From Vigna angularis (lineage: Eukaryota > Streptophyta > Magnoliopsida > Fabales > Fabaceae): a stretch of DNA of 64,000 bases. Below, piece after piece: positions 33,356 to 50,965 of this stretch. Positions within the stretch are counted from its first letter, which is position 1; every line of letters begins with the position of its first letter. Below the pieces are notes generated by a model. That model was not told where the DNA came from, did not search any database, and saw only the letters and a list, made by a program, of their open reading frames with translations. The translations under genes and the position numbers were made by a program. The stretch is from contig NC_068979.1 in assembly GCF_016808095.1 (NCBI RefSeq), positions 19,902,444 to 19,966,443 of the forward strand, read 5' to 3'.

Positions 33356-35586
33356 TGTCGCAACCGGAAAAAATCGCGACGGGACGACGATCCGAAAAAG
33401 AAAAAAATAGTTTTGAAAAAAAAGAGATTTTGGAGTCGCCACCATAGTTTATTCTGGAAAACTACGGAAAAACCATAAAATGATAAGGCATGGTCTATTA
33501 GAACCAGATTCTTGGTTTGGGAGTCGGTTACGTGTAGGAAAGGTATTAGCACCCTACAACGCCTGCATTAAGGCAGTACCTTTAATTAAATATGCGAATA
33601 TGGATGTGGTTTTCAAAATGTTTAACTTTCTCTTGAAATAAAACTCGAAAGAAACAAACAATATTTTTTAGGTTTTTGGGCCCGACAAGGATTGACCTTG
33701 CTCCTACGTATTCTCATTCAGAATGAGAAATCAGGGTTCCGTAGTTCGTTTGAAACTGCTTGAAAATTTTGTTTAAGGATTTGTTGAGAAATTTGTTTAG
33801 AAATGATTTTGGATTTTTGGGGAAATGAACCTGACAAGGACTAGCCTTGCTCCTACGTATCTCCACTTTTGATAGAGAATCAAGGATCACGTAGTTCTGG
33901 CAAGGCGATATTATTTGTATTTGAAACATAGATGTTTTTTTTAGTTTTTTGAAGATTTTATATTTTTTGGTATTTTTTATTTAGGAGAATGAAAAGGTTT
34001 TTAGCACAAGGACGATGCGTGCGATCACACATGTGCCTAAACCTTTAAAACATATTTTTGTAATTTTATTTAAAAGAGAGAAAAGGTTTTTAGCACAAGG
34101 ACGATGCGTGCGATCACACATGTGCTTAAACCTTTGAAACGTATTTTTGACATTTTTTTGAAGAAAGAGAAAAGGTTTTTGGCACAAGGACGATGCGTGC
34201 GATCACACATGTGCCTAAACCTTTAAAACATATTTTTGGGATTTTGATTTTTTTATTTTGTATTTTTCTTTTTATCTTTAATTTTTATATTTTAGTTTTC
34301 TTTTTATTAAGAAGAGAGACGAGTTGAAATGTCTATGACATAAAATTGTGAAAGAAAAAAAAAACATAAGATAAAATTGTGGTAGAAAATTGGATAAATT
34401 TAAAAAAAAAGATCAAAATGCATATAAATAGAATGAAAAGAAAATGTGTACCTCGTTGAAGATTTGAAAGATGAAGCAAAACTTTGCTTGTAATAAGTTG
34501 TAAGGAGAGATAGGTTGATGGCGAAGAAGATGAATTTATAGTAGAAATGTGGTATGGGATTTACTATGTATAGAGGGATTAGGAAATAGTAAAATGTGAG
34601 AGAAAAATGAAGTAGAGTTTTGGGATGGAATGAAGAGGTTTTGAGAGAGAAGAGATGAGTATTATGTAATTTTTGTGTGTGTGTGAAGTGAAGAGAATGT
34701 AGGTATTTATAGAGTTAAGGATGAAGAAAGTTGATGAATAAAAATAATATAATAAGTTGGTGGAAAATTTAGATGAAATAAAATATAATAAAAAAAGATG
34801 AATAGAAAAAGTTAATGTGGAAAATAAGTGAAAGAAATAATATAAAAAGTTTGTGGAAAAATTAGGTGAAATAAAATATAGTGAATAGTAAAAGTTAATG
34901 TGGAAAATAAGTGAAAGAAATAATATAAAAAGTTGGTGAAGAAATTAGGTATGGAAATTAAGTGAAAGAAATAATATAAAAAGTTGGTGGAGAAAGTAGG
35001 TAAAATAAAATATAGTGAATAGTAAAAGTTAATGTGGAAAATAAGTGAAAGAAATAATATAAAAAGTTGGTGGAGAAATTAGGTGTGGAAATTAAGTGGA
35101 AGAAATAATATAAAAAGTTGGTGGAGAAATTAGGTGAAATAAAATATAGTGAATAGTAAAAGTTAATGTGGAAAATAAGTGAAAGAAATAATATAAAAAG
35201 TGGGTGGAGAAATAAGGTGGAGAAAAATGGATAATAAAAAATGTTGATGGAGAAGATATAATTAAAAAATGTAAGTGGAATAATTAGAAAAGTTGATATA
35301 TAAAATTAATATGGAAATTATGTGGAAAAAGTAAATGAAAAAGGTAGATGATGTGGAGGGTGAGGTGGATGGTGATGTGGAGAATGGGGTGTGATAAGAA
35401 AAGATGGGTGGTGAGGAAGTAAAAAATGTGAGATTATTTTGGGCCATTGGATTAAGTGTTTAAAAGAAAATTTTGGGGTGCAAAAAGTAAAATAAATAGT
35501 ATTTTTCATTTTGGTTTTTTTTTTATGTTTTTTTTTATTTATTTTTGTGATGAATTATATTTACCCGGACGAAATTGGGTATTGAC
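33356..35586 (-). repeat. Ogre-like LTR copy 3 (outer 5' LTR)
   Basis: It is 2231 bp from tgtcgcaaccgg to attgaca. Identity with the other LTRs stops exactly at 35586. The flank ttgat (35587-35591) begins unrelated host DNA, so a matching ttgat is expected left of the array, outside this window. Confidence 0.92.
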
Positions 35587-37149
35587 ATTGATAAAAGTGA
35601 AAATATATAAAATAAAATAAAATGTCTACGTTTTATGATATTGACATATAATATAGACCGTAAATATTATTTTTTCTAAAGTAAAAGAACGTGCGCGTAC
35701 ATTTGTTAACGAAAGACTGCCTAATTCTAGTTTTATAATTTAAATGCAATATATTTACAGAGTAAAATTAATATAAAGTCAGTATGTTAGGATAGTAATT
35801 AAAGCCAGCATAGTAGTAGCGTTAAATTTTGGTGATGGTCATATAAATAGGGTTGGCAGCTATAATTAGTGATTTTCAATGAGAAAATCTTGACGGAGAG
35901 AATAACAAATTTAAACCTCAAATTCACAATATCTTTAAATTATAATGGTTAACTTACAGAAGTTGGTATACCAAACCTTTTCATTATTCTGTTTATATAC
36001 TCCTTAATTATTAAATTTATTCAGGATTTAATTCTCAGAGGTCAGAGGTGTACAAGTCATGTGATGAAATTCTGTAAACTTAATTCTATTTTAAAAAGAA
36101 TAAAATTATGATTAATTTTTAATTGTATAAAAAGTAAGAATTAATCTTTAAATAGTATAATCTAATAACAAAAAAAACAATGTTAAATTATCTTTATAAT
36201 TAAATTAAAATAATAAATTAGATTTATAAACTTAATAACAAAAATAGTTGCTACACACTTAATTTAATCAGATAATTTATTTGCCTTTACATGCAACATT
36301 TGGCTAAGCATGTCTGGAGGATCCAAAAACTTGAGTCTAACTAGTGTAAGAACAGTTAAATATTCCCTAAAGAAAGAAGTTTAATTAAATAATTTCATTA
36401 AAATATATTCTTTTCAAATATATTCTTACTTTTCAAATATATTCTTTTTATAAAATCAAAATTTTATTTCATTAAATTAAGGTTTTTATGTTTTCAATAT
36501 TATTAGTATCAAAGTCTCTATAATGTCCCGTGAATAATTGGTTGAAATATGTATAAATTAAATAAGTGTAATCAAATTTTCCCTATTACTAATATTTTCT
36601 GTAAGAAATAAAATATATTTATTTTTCGTAAAAGCAAACCTTTCATATTCTTAAATTTCACTTTTAATTAGTAATTATTTTATTAGTTTCTTTACTTTAA
36701 ATTGTAATGTACTTAATTTTAATTAAAACATACTCTTTCTACGGTTAAAGTTTTAAAGTAAAAAACTTCACAAATATGCCACCATTCTTGTATCATGTAA
36801 GAAATTTAAGAACAGTGGGTTTCTTAATATTCTCTTGTCCTGGTTCTCTTGAACTGGTGTTGTTAATTTGTTATGAACTCCTCAACCGTCAGATATTATT
36901 AAAATATTATTAAATATTGTTAATTATAATATATTGAATTAGTTATAATATTATAAGTATTTGAACTTAACTCCTATTTTTTCGAAAGATTTTTCGTTAT
37001 AAATACATTATTTTATATATATTTTCTTCATCAAACCTCATATATGTTTATACATTTTAATAAAATAGGATAATTAAGTGTAAAAATAGATATTTAGTTG
37101 AAACAGTTTGTATAATTTTAATTTATAAGGTTTTTCAATATTTGTAGGA
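35587..37149. other. AT-rich intergenic DNA
   Basis: Low-complexity AT-rich sequence. I see no ORF, RNA gene or repeat family that I can name. Confidence 0.5.
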
Positions 37150-38700
37150 CGATGTTATCACTGCATGTTATCTTGTTTGTTTTTTATTTTAGATAAAAAA
37201 GTTTTTTATTCTATCTTATTTTTTTATGAATCTTTTTCTGTCTGGATCTTGAAGTTTTTGAATTTGTATGTTTTAGTAGAAAAAATAGTCTTCTTTTTAT
37301 AAATTCTCATGCATTATATAAATGTGTCTTTTTAGAATTCACTAATTCACAAACATATAAATCTTATTCTCCTTCGTTATTTTATTTCACTAGATATGAC
37401 ATTTAATGAGTTATTTTTTACTTTAGTGTCTCTGTCTAGTATAATTAATATTCATGTTATATGTGATTCTCTTGTTGTGTCTACTTCACCTTTAGATTCT
37501 CTATCTTCACCAATCCTTCAAGTGTAGTCAACGACAACATTCTCATCCTTCACTGAATGATTCATTTCTAGTGACTAGTCCTCTATCCCCTTCGGCTCCT
37601 ATAATTGAGTTTGAAATTTTAGTTGTCCTCAATAAAGGTATATGCTCTATCGTAATTCCTTTTCTAATTACACTATTTTGTGTTGTGTTAATTCCAAAAT
37701 TTGTAGGTGATGCCTTAGTCCTTCCTAGTTGGTATCAAGTCATGCTTAATGTAATCAATACTCTTCAGAATAATGAAACTTTGAAGTTTGTCCCATTATT
37801 GACTAGGAAATTTGTTATTGGTTGTAGGTGGATCTTTTCTGTCAAAGTTTGTTCTGATTGTACTATTGACCATCTCAAAGCTTATCTTGTGGTGGCCAAA
37901 GGTTATACACATTTTTTGTTTGGATTGTGGTGAAACTTTTTTTCCAATGACAAAAATGACTTTATTTTCTTATTTATAGTCATGAAAGCTCTTCAACAAT
38001 GACTTCTTCACTAATTAGATGTCAAAAATGTCTTTTCTTAATAAATATTTGCAAGAAAGAAATTTGTACGGAACAACTACTGATTTTGTTGCTCAGGAAA
38101 AATCTTCTAAATTGGTATATCATCTTTGTAAATATTTATATGACTTGAAACAATCTCCTAAGGCTTGGGTTGGTAAATTTAGTAGTGTTGTTCAACAAAT
38201 TAGTATAACTTGTAATGAGTCAGATCATTTAGTCTTTTACTATCACTCAAGTGATGAGTGTATCTATTTAATAATATATGTTGATGATATTGTTCTTATA
38301 ATCACTTATATCACAATGACATCTCCTAGATGAAACAATACCTTTGACATTGATTTCAAATTAAAGATATTGACAAACTCAAATATTTATTGGGGATTGA
38401 GGTAATATAATCCAACAATATTGTTATATAGCAAAGGAAATATGTATTTGATATTTTGGAGAGATTTGAGTTTATGAACTCAATTTGTTGACACATCCAT
38501 GGATCTCAATAGCGAACTTCGACCTAATTATGGAAAGTCTGTTAATATTAGTTGTAAAATTAAACCATTTTATCATTTGTTCTCACATTCTTTATAGTCA
38601 AATGCCAACTAGACATTATATCTTTCTGATAGAAGGTTTATTTTCATATGTTTCGTTTCCATTGAAGATAACTTAATCTCTTAAAAAATAAGAATCAAAA
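37150..38700 (+). pseudogene. Decayed Ty1/copia pol relic (integrase end, reverse transcriptase, start of RNase H region)
   Basis: Interrupted frames on the plus strand match successive parts of copia pol. Around 37380-37430 a stretch recalls the 'RRYFVSxDVTFFE' end of integrase. At 37571-37933 comes the RT start (IGCRWIFSVK, then DHLKAYLVVAKGYTH). At 38019-38333 are the palm region (LYDLKQSPKAWVGKFSSVVQ) and the catalytic YVDD at 38277-38288. After that, broken frames recall the 'LKYFLGIEV' and 'GKLNYL' stretches. Stops and frameshifts separate the blocks, and no LTR was found on either side. It is an old dead copy, in contrast to the young block to its left. Confidence 0.85.
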
Positions 38701-39760
38701 TATTGTAGGAAGATGTATTCCAGAACAAAATATAGCTATTACCTATGTTTATTTTCTATGCAAGGAAAATTAATTTTATACTTACTTTTATTTCACTATT
38801 TTCACATAAACCAATTTATTTATCTTTTCTAGAAAACATATGAATAAAAAATTTAAAATTGTTATTATATATTTTTCTAGTAAATTGTGTTCAAGATATA
38901 TGAAAACAAATACATAAAGAAATTATCTGTGTGTAAATAACTTAGAACATATTATAATCAATTAAATATTCTTTTGAAATTGAGAAATTAAACTCATTAG
39001 ATAAAAAAGTTGAAGTAAAATTATTGTAAGCTTGAAAATTAGTAAATGCATATAGGACAATTACTTAGATATGACTTTCAATTTGTTTTAAGAATGAAAT
39101 TTCAAAGAAGTTACACATATATGAATACATAATGTACGTGAACCATTAATTAAAATTTTTATTTAATTAAATATTTTTTAAAATATACGTGAAACCATTA
39201 ATGAAATTTCTTTATTTAATTAAACATTTTTTTAAATTATACATGAAACCATTAATTAAATTTATTTATTTAATTAAAGATTTTTAAACTTTATTAAATA
39301 AATACATGAACATGAACTAAGTTGATTAGGCAAACCGTTCAATTTCCTTCCAGAATTTGAATATTTCAGGAAATTATCAGTAAAGTTTTAGTTAACATGC
39401 ACGGATACATGGAAACACTATCTTTAAAATAAAATTAAAAAACTCAAAAAATATGAATTAAATTTCTTTAATTAATGATATAGAAATTTCCTTAAAAAAT
39501 AAAGACAACATTAACACATTTTAATAAAATGCGATTTATAAAATGCAATCAAGAATTCCTTAAATGTAAAAATTATTAATTCAATATTTCATTTAAATCT
39601 TTTACAATTTAAAAATTAACAAGTTATTAGCCAGTAAGTAGAGAAAATAGTAAATCCATTATTGGCTTATTAATTAATTGTATAAAAAATAAAATAAAAT
39701 ACAGTAAACCTTAAGATGCTTGAGTTAATTTTATGTAATATTATAATAGATGAAGTTGAA
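38701..39760. other. AT-rich upstream region of the TAR gene
   Basis: AT-rich sequence with no ORF of note apart from the small tandem repeat at about 39128-39290. Confidence 0.5.
39128..39290. repeat. Three-copy ~55-bp tandem repeat
   Basis: Three imperfect copies of a unit containing cgtgaaaccattaattaaat, then tttatttaattaaa and a T run, lie roughly 0.6 kb upstream of the TAR start codon. They are diverged by single-base changes and short indels. Confidence 0.7.
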
Positions 39761-39768
39761 TTTCTGAG

Positions 39769-39785
39769 CGTATATATATATATAA
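39769..39785 (+). promoter_or_regulatory. Possible TATA region of the TAR gene
   Basis: The sequence gcgtatatatatatataacc lies about 105-120 bp upstream of the ATG at 39890. Position and composition fit a plant TATA box, but TA repeats are common here. Confidence 0.45.
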
Positions 39786-39889
39786 CCACATACACATGTG
39801 AAGCAACTCAGAACTTAAGAAAAAAGCAAAGAGTATAATACTAAGAGAGTGGTTCTGATAAAAACAAGAGCTAGCTAACATCTGCAACA

Positions 39890-44155
<4,266 letters not shown>

Positions 44156-46588
44156 GAAAAAGGTGTCAATTTCTGAATGAACAGAACAGATGATTGGAAC
44201 ACTGTCATGTAGCAGTAGCTAGTTCAAGCACCGCCTTTCCACAATTTAGAATAATGTCTTTTTCTGGTGTAGAATGTGTGATAAAGGATGAGTGCCGTAG
44301 GATATGAATAAACCCACTCATATCAGCATTTATTAAACTTTTAAACTTTACCAGAGTTTATTTATATAAATAAAAGTAATGGTACACTTTTATATTCACA
44401 TTATACATGCTACGTAAAACAGGGAAAGCGTAAACTTTTATATTATTTCAGGATGAAAGTAAAAAATAAATAAGAATAGTGTTAAATTAATATAAAAAAT
44501 TTAGGTATGTCAAAAAATTATTATTTTATAAATAGAATACAGTTATTTTTAAAAATTTAGTTTTTCCTTTAAATATATTTTCGAATTTCTTACTTTGAGT
44601 TAAATTTATTCATCATGAATTTAAAATTAATATTTTTAATCTTTATAATTTAAGAAAAAAAATTGTAGTATGTAGTGGTGCTATTTGTAGCAAGAGGCTT
44701 TGATGATAATATAATGATAATATTAAAAAGTATTTTTATAATCAGTATGAATCTAATGAGAGGGAACCATGTCTAGATCTCAAAAATCACCAATTTGTCC
44801 AAATTTTAATATAATCGTAACAACAAACGAGGTATCACCTGAAATCTCGATGACAAAACAGGAGACAACACAACTCGATCGTGTTCTAAGCAATTACCGA
44901 TTTAAAGTTAGCTTCAGTTAACCCTTTTTAAGTTAGAAACAAAGAGAAGTCAACTATTATAAAAGAAAAAAAAAAAGTAATGTAATTTAACAAGTTAATT
45001 AATATTTAATTAGTAAATTAAATTAAAAGATATTAGTTTCATATGTGATGCCACTTGTATACTTTAAGTAAGTGTTTTAAACTTTGAATATTACTTTAAA
45101 ATAAAATGAAAAACAATATTAGATAAAATGCAAATATTAAATAATCATATTAAACTCAACTCTATTTGATCCCGATTAGCAGATGATACTTTATATAATT
45201 TGTAATCATGCTTTATTATCACTCAAAATAAACGTTGTTTATCATCTTTGATCTAACGATCATAAAAATAAAATATTTAAGACTAACAAAAATAACTTAA
45301 CTAACTAATAACACCGTAAAATTAAATTTTATTTCAAACGTACTTATAAAATTAAATAATGGTGACATTTAATATAATTCTTTTTAATTCAAGAAATAAT
45401 TTTGTAAGCAATAAGTACGAGTACATGCTTTTGAGAAAATAATAAATATTTCATTGATGAACTTCACAATAAATTAAAGATATGAATACAAATCTGAAAG
45501 TAATACTATATTTATTATTGCCATTAAAAAAGAAAAACGCTATCAGATATTTCTTTTTTAACATTTGAAACTAATAATTATGTAATTTATAACATTTAAA
45601 AATGAATTTCATTTTTATATTTATTTATATAAAATAATATGAACAAAAATTAACAAAAAAATTGTAACTTCTAAGTAATAATGAACAAAAATTATATAAA
45701 ATGAAGAAAAATTCTTAATATGAAAAATTAAGAATTTCTTACTTCTAAGTTGTTCAAACTTATTTTTAAATTTCAATGATTGTCTTTAACCAAAAATTAA
45801 GATGAGATATCCCAAATCCCACTTACCCAGTATATCATCTCGAGTGCAGCTTGGTTTGTAGGTGAGTTCATATGATAAATTTGGGTGTTTCGTATAAAAT
45901 TATTGGTTTCTTTCTTTTATTTCGGAGTAGATGTCCCAAAAAGTAAATTTTATATTCTGAAAAAAATCATTCCGAATTATAGCTTCTACATTCCAGAATA
46001 AAAGATTGCGAACCAAAAATTCATAGGTGTTGTCCACAGAAGTCGTCTAGGAAACAATGAAGACTAGAGGCTTTTCTGCCATTGGCCTTCAATAAACTTT
46101 CTGAATGAAGGTTAAAAAAACGCCGTTTTTGTCCAGAAAAGGATATGGCATATATTAATACAAGAGAGGGTCAGATAGTGAATACAACAAAATAATGAGG
46201 GGGAAATATTCAGTCTTCGTAATACAAAAGCTAATAATTCTCTTACAAATAAATCAAACTTAAGACATTGGGAAAAGATTGATAGATTGTAAATAAAAAG
46301 CAATAGAAGAAAAAAAATCAAGCATTTTCCCAACAAAAAACAGATTTGAACAAAAAAACTTACAGAAGATACAGCCTTACACTTGCCAATTCCTGAACTT
46401 TATGAACAAGGGCAACTCGCGATCTGTTGCCAAATCAACTATCATGATGGGAGATATGATCACGCCATATAAAATGTAACTAATGTCATTAGAGTTCCTC
46501 TCCCACCCACCAGTTTAAAACCATTAACCATGGAAGTTGACACGATTATTCGGAGAAAAATTCAAGCGCCAAAGAAAGATACAAGTTC
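44156..46588. other. Intergenic region between convergent TAR and AP1M genes
   Basis: AT-rich DNA between two genes that converge. It contains the 3' flanks of both. Nothing else is recognisable. Confidence 0.5.
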
Positions 46589-49500
46589 TTAAATAAGCCG
46601 TAGTTCGTACTCTCCAGCCATCGTTATGTATCTCACCCATGGAAGAGCCTGATAACCACTTTTCTCAATAATCTTCAAATATCTAACCTATTAAACCCAA
46701 ACATTTACATGTTGATTACAATCAAATCAAATCAAACCTTTCAACTAACTGAATAGCACCATCAAAACATGTGGGTATGTCTTCAAATTCACATGGATCA
46801 AGTAAACTACTTTTCTAAACAATTTATCATGGTCAATGGAAAATTAAGTTTGGTAGTTTTTTATCCTTTCCAAATGTCAAGTTCCTTTTTCCACAATTAT
46901 TTGTTTATATTAATATTTTTTAAACATTTATTGTGAATTCTGAATTGTGAAAATAATATTAACTAAAACAAATTCATCAAGTTTACTACAATCCTAAATC
47001 CATTGAAATAATAAAAATGTTAACACACAAATGGAGTGAAAAAAAGAGATAAGGGAAGAGTAGATACGGATTAGAATAAAAGGTCACATTCACCTAAATT
47101 TAAGCAGAGATACTAACACATTAGATTTCCTAAGCCGAAAAATATAATCTAGCTACATTCTATATATAAGAAAACCAGATTCATGATGCAATACCTGTAT
47201 GCCAGAAACAGTAAAGTATGGTATTTCAAACTTGACACTTATAGGGGCTTTTCTCTCAGGAGTTGCATCCTCATCTGTTATACTTGGAAGACGAAACTCT
47301 GCTCTCAACATATATTCCTGAAAGAATCAAGGAGGAAAACCAGATCCAACAAATCAGGATCAATTGAGGTACCAAAAGATGGGTGTTATTCAAGGATTCA
47401 ATGCCTATTTCAAGTGAACTCATACTTTGCCTCCAGGGAAGGATCTAATTTTCCAGATTAACGCATCCTTTTCAGGTGCATATGATGCAGATCCCATTGA
47501 AGTTCGAACATTAGGATTTGTTGCATCAACAGGCACTGGCAACTCAATCTCCACATTTGTAGCAGTGCTATAAAATCAACTCAATTAGTTGGGGCAGCAA
47601 AGACAGTTTAGGTTCTAGAGATCTAAAACATGATCTTCTATCACCAGGGGGTAGGAAACATAGCAAATATAAGAAATCTCATTACCTACGCTCCTTAAAT
47701 TGACTCCTTGCTTTTACCATAATCTCAATCCGACTCTTTGAATGCTTTTCAACACTTGCTTCCACCCAAATTAAAGGCTTAACCTGAAAAAAAGTGATGA
47801 TAGAATCATCAGACTTCAAAATGCTTTTATTCTCCCTTTCTCTGTTTACCTCTAAAAATAGAAACATATGTCATGTCTAGAGAAAAAGATGAACCTGTGT
47901 ACTGAGCCTGTATGTCATCAAATCAAACGACCCATCAGGTGGTATAAAGGAAATTGTTCTATCATTTTCAAATCGAGCCAAACGCACACACCTTCATAAA
48001 AGGCCAGATATAATTTGAGAACTAGCATCAAGAAGAAGAAGAAACATGCTTAAAAAAATTATACAAAATTTTAGGTTTAAATTATCATTTTCTAAATACA
48101 AGGAAGTCTAGCATACATACTGATGAAATTTGATGTCTTCTAAGTCAATAGCCTTTCCCTTTGTTGTTCTACCTTGTGCCTCTAACAATACTCTATCATT
48201 TAAGCCAAGTTTGCACTCAGGCATACCACTGTATTAAATAAGCCATGAAAGGCACACTTGAGTCAGATAAATACACTAACATATAAGTCAATTAGAATAA
48301 CAGATACTTCAAGGTTAACACAGTCTACCAAATACTTTCAACTGTAAAAAAATAGGCAGCGGAACATGGATTCAGTGGATGGACGAGTCTGTAATATATC
48401 TAACACAAATAAGTATGTTTAGCAAGAGCTGTTAAAGAAAGCCTTTGGAGTAAGGAGTACCAAATGAAAAAGCCAATTTTTCAAATTCCAGATAACAACC
48501 CGTAATGGCTGGTCTAACAAATGCTATAGCGGGATAGCCACTATTTAGAAATTATTTGTATGATTTATACAATGCATACTATATGCATACATATTCTCAA
48601 AAATGGTAAACATTACTCAATTAATTACATTCAATTCATAGATAACAGTAAAAAGTCATTGGTGTCAACAAAACATAGAAGCAAATACCAACAAAAGTGA
48701 AATACAAGTTTCCTAGATAGGAATAATTAATGATCATCTTCTAATCCAAGTCTTCTTTATCATTTTGACCTATTACCATTCCAGAATTCTATGTCATCTA
48801 TATACAACTACATATATAAAATTAAGTATTTAATATATAAAAAAAAAATTAGAGCAGAGATCATTCTACTATCTCACTTTTGGGGTCAGCCACTCCGCTA
48901 TCCAGGATTGACTGCTATGGTTGAATTCATTTTTTGAAACTGAAATCCCATATACCCACCCTCCCACGAAAAACCCTAATGATGTTGTTTAGAGGACTTA
49001 GCACCAGCAATAATCCTGTGGTGGGCAGGCGTCACTCCTCACCACACTATGCTGCTATTGCACATCACTTAAAAGTGCTGAATAAAGCTATCCACCAGCC
49101 TGCGTAACCAGTACAAAGTAAAAAACAGAAATAACAAACTGCACGTCCTCACAGCTAATTTCATCTGCATGCCTCAAAATTTTCCTACACAGAAATCAAA
49201 GATAGTTTTAAGAAAAGATTCAACAAGTACTAAGTTTAGGCTTGGTCCTCTAATCTCAAATGTACCTCTTCAGTCCTAAACAATAACCACACACAAACAT
49301 AGTATACCATACCCTGCACAAGTGAGTAGACAGAACAACAAAAAAGAGCTAAAACGGAAAAGCAGAAAACTGAAATCAACACATTAGAGTCCCTTAACCA
49401 ACATAGTAGAATTTAAGCAAATAAAAAAATAGTAATGTCAGAAAATCAATAGATCTCAAGGAAAGTGGGAAGCCAACCTCAAATACGTTCTCATCTTCAA

Positions 49501-50445
49501 CGCCCCAACAACGTCAGATCTAATTATTTGTCCATTGCTATTAACAAGTATATTAACATTCTCCACCACATCCAAGAAAACCTGAAAACGAAATCGCTTA
49601 GACCATCAAATTACAATTAAAAAAGCTTCAGAATTTTCACTTTCGAAATGGCTACCTCATTTTTCTTATAGTTTATCCCTTCGCTGCGCCAAGACACAGC
49701 ATTAGTCACAGCCATGGGAGGTCTCTGCGTAACTTCCATTCTATAAGCATCAGTCTTGATAAACTCACTAAGAATTTGCGCCTCGGTGTACTGAGGATAG
49801 CCAAAGTCCATAATCTCATCAAGTAGTTCATACTGCCAGCGAGACAAAAAATCGAAAAGCACACAATTCAACCAATTCATTTCAAAATCCACGAAACAAG
49901 TAATTAAAACGCAAATTCGTCGGCATGTTACCACGACGACGAAGTTGTCCCTAAGCGATTCCTCTTCCAATTCTTCGAAGTAGTGCTTAAACACCTGCCG
50001 CAAAAATAAGGATCAATGATTATTCGCACAAACTAAATCGAGAAACTCTGGATTTCGAAAGGATTTAATAAGAAGGAGGCGTACGTCGACGATTCGGTGC
50101 AGGAAGAACAGGAGGCTGGCGGCATTGCAGTTCTGTCTGGTGGCTATCATGATGTAGACGTTGCTATGCTGAACGAACATGTAGGTCACGCCGTTGTCGA
50201 GCACGACCGGATCTTGAGACTGCGGATCGGCCTTCGATGAAAACGAGTAGCTAGAGAGTGAGGATTCGCGTTGCAAGAGTGAGTGGAAGACAAAAGAGAT
50301 GTAAAGCGGAAGGAACCTGTTTCTCGATGAGCTTGGTGAAGAAGCGTTCCGCGTCGACGGCGGAGACATCGCCTCGGTAGTCGCGCCAGATGAGGACGCG
50401 GCCTTTGATGTCGAGTAGGAACAGAGCCGAGGCTGCCCCTGCCAT
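46589..50445 (-). CDS. AP1M2: AP-1 complex subunit mu (mu-2/HAP13 type)
   Basis: Eleven exons on the minus strand: 50317-50445, 50085-50231, 49932-49994, 49656-49832, 49478-49581, 48121-48228, 47895-47991, 47686-47783, 47426-47567, 47195-47317 and 46589-46687. They total 1287 nt and 428 aa, the length I recall for Arabidopsis AP1M2, with every junction in frame at GT-AG. It is the medium chain of the AP-1 clathrin adaptor. It recognises YxxPhi sorting signals at the trans-Golgi network and early endosome and is needed for vacuolar traffic and cytokinesis. The N-terminal longin domain (about 1-140) starts MAGAASALFLLDIKGRVLIW; the mu homology domain (about 165-428) includes MPECKLGLNDR, TYRLSTQVKPLIWVEA and ends AGEYELRLI. 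Family identity is very secure; mu-1 versus mu-2 is inferred. Confidence 0.96.
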
Positions 50446-50911
50446 TGCTTGCTGCTGCAGTGATCGGATCCTGGATTCCTATCAGATCAGCGCCACCGTC
50501 AACAGAAAAAGGAGAAGAAGAACATGAAAAACAAAGACTCCTATACGACGCCGTTGCCACAAAGTAATTATCCTTATTTATTTATTTCGATTCGGGGATG
50601 TAATTATTTTTCTTATTTGTTGTGTTTCAAGCGACTGAGATTTACAATAATAATTACTTACGATCAATTTTGTTTATGTTTATGTTTATTTGCTTTTGAA
50701 TGAGATTAATTAATTTTAACATTTAAAATTAATACATTTTAATACCACGAAACTTTGTATTGATAATTGTTTTTTTATGAAAATATGAAATACGTTAATT
50801 TTTTAATTAAATTAACATATATATGAATTAATTTATAAAAAAAATATTTAAAAAAATATAAATTAAATATCTTTTTCAATTTTAAACTATATTTAAAAAT
50901 TATATTTTATC

Positions 50912-50965
<54 letters not shown>

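Larger units (their letters stand above)
1..35586 (-). mobile_element. Tandem Ogre/Tat-like LTR retrotransposon array (LTR-int-LTR-int-LTR)
   Basis: The sequence shows three nearly identical LTR copies separated by two nearly identical internal regions, with periods of 15510 and 18357 bp. The period difference is explained by one 2849-bp deletion in the left unit. Read on the minus strand, each unit has 5' LTR, PBS, ORF1, gag, 3' repeat-rich region, polypurine tract and 3' LTR, and the middle LTR is shared. LTR termini are TGTC...GACA. ORF1 upstream of gag, the TGGCGACTCCACTGGGGA primer site and 3' tandem repeats are traits known for the Ogre branch of the Ty3/gypsy Tat lineage. No protease, reverse transcriptase, RNase H or integrase is present in either unit, so both are non-autonomous. 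The left end lies outside the window. The array could come from unequal recombination between LTRs, or in part from assembly. Confidence 0.9.

Noticed and set aside
50013..50560. Longer ORFs at the AP1M 5' end (124 and 118 aa)
   Set aside because: They read through intron 1 and intron 2. The exon model with GT-AG junctions gives the exact family length and continuous homology.
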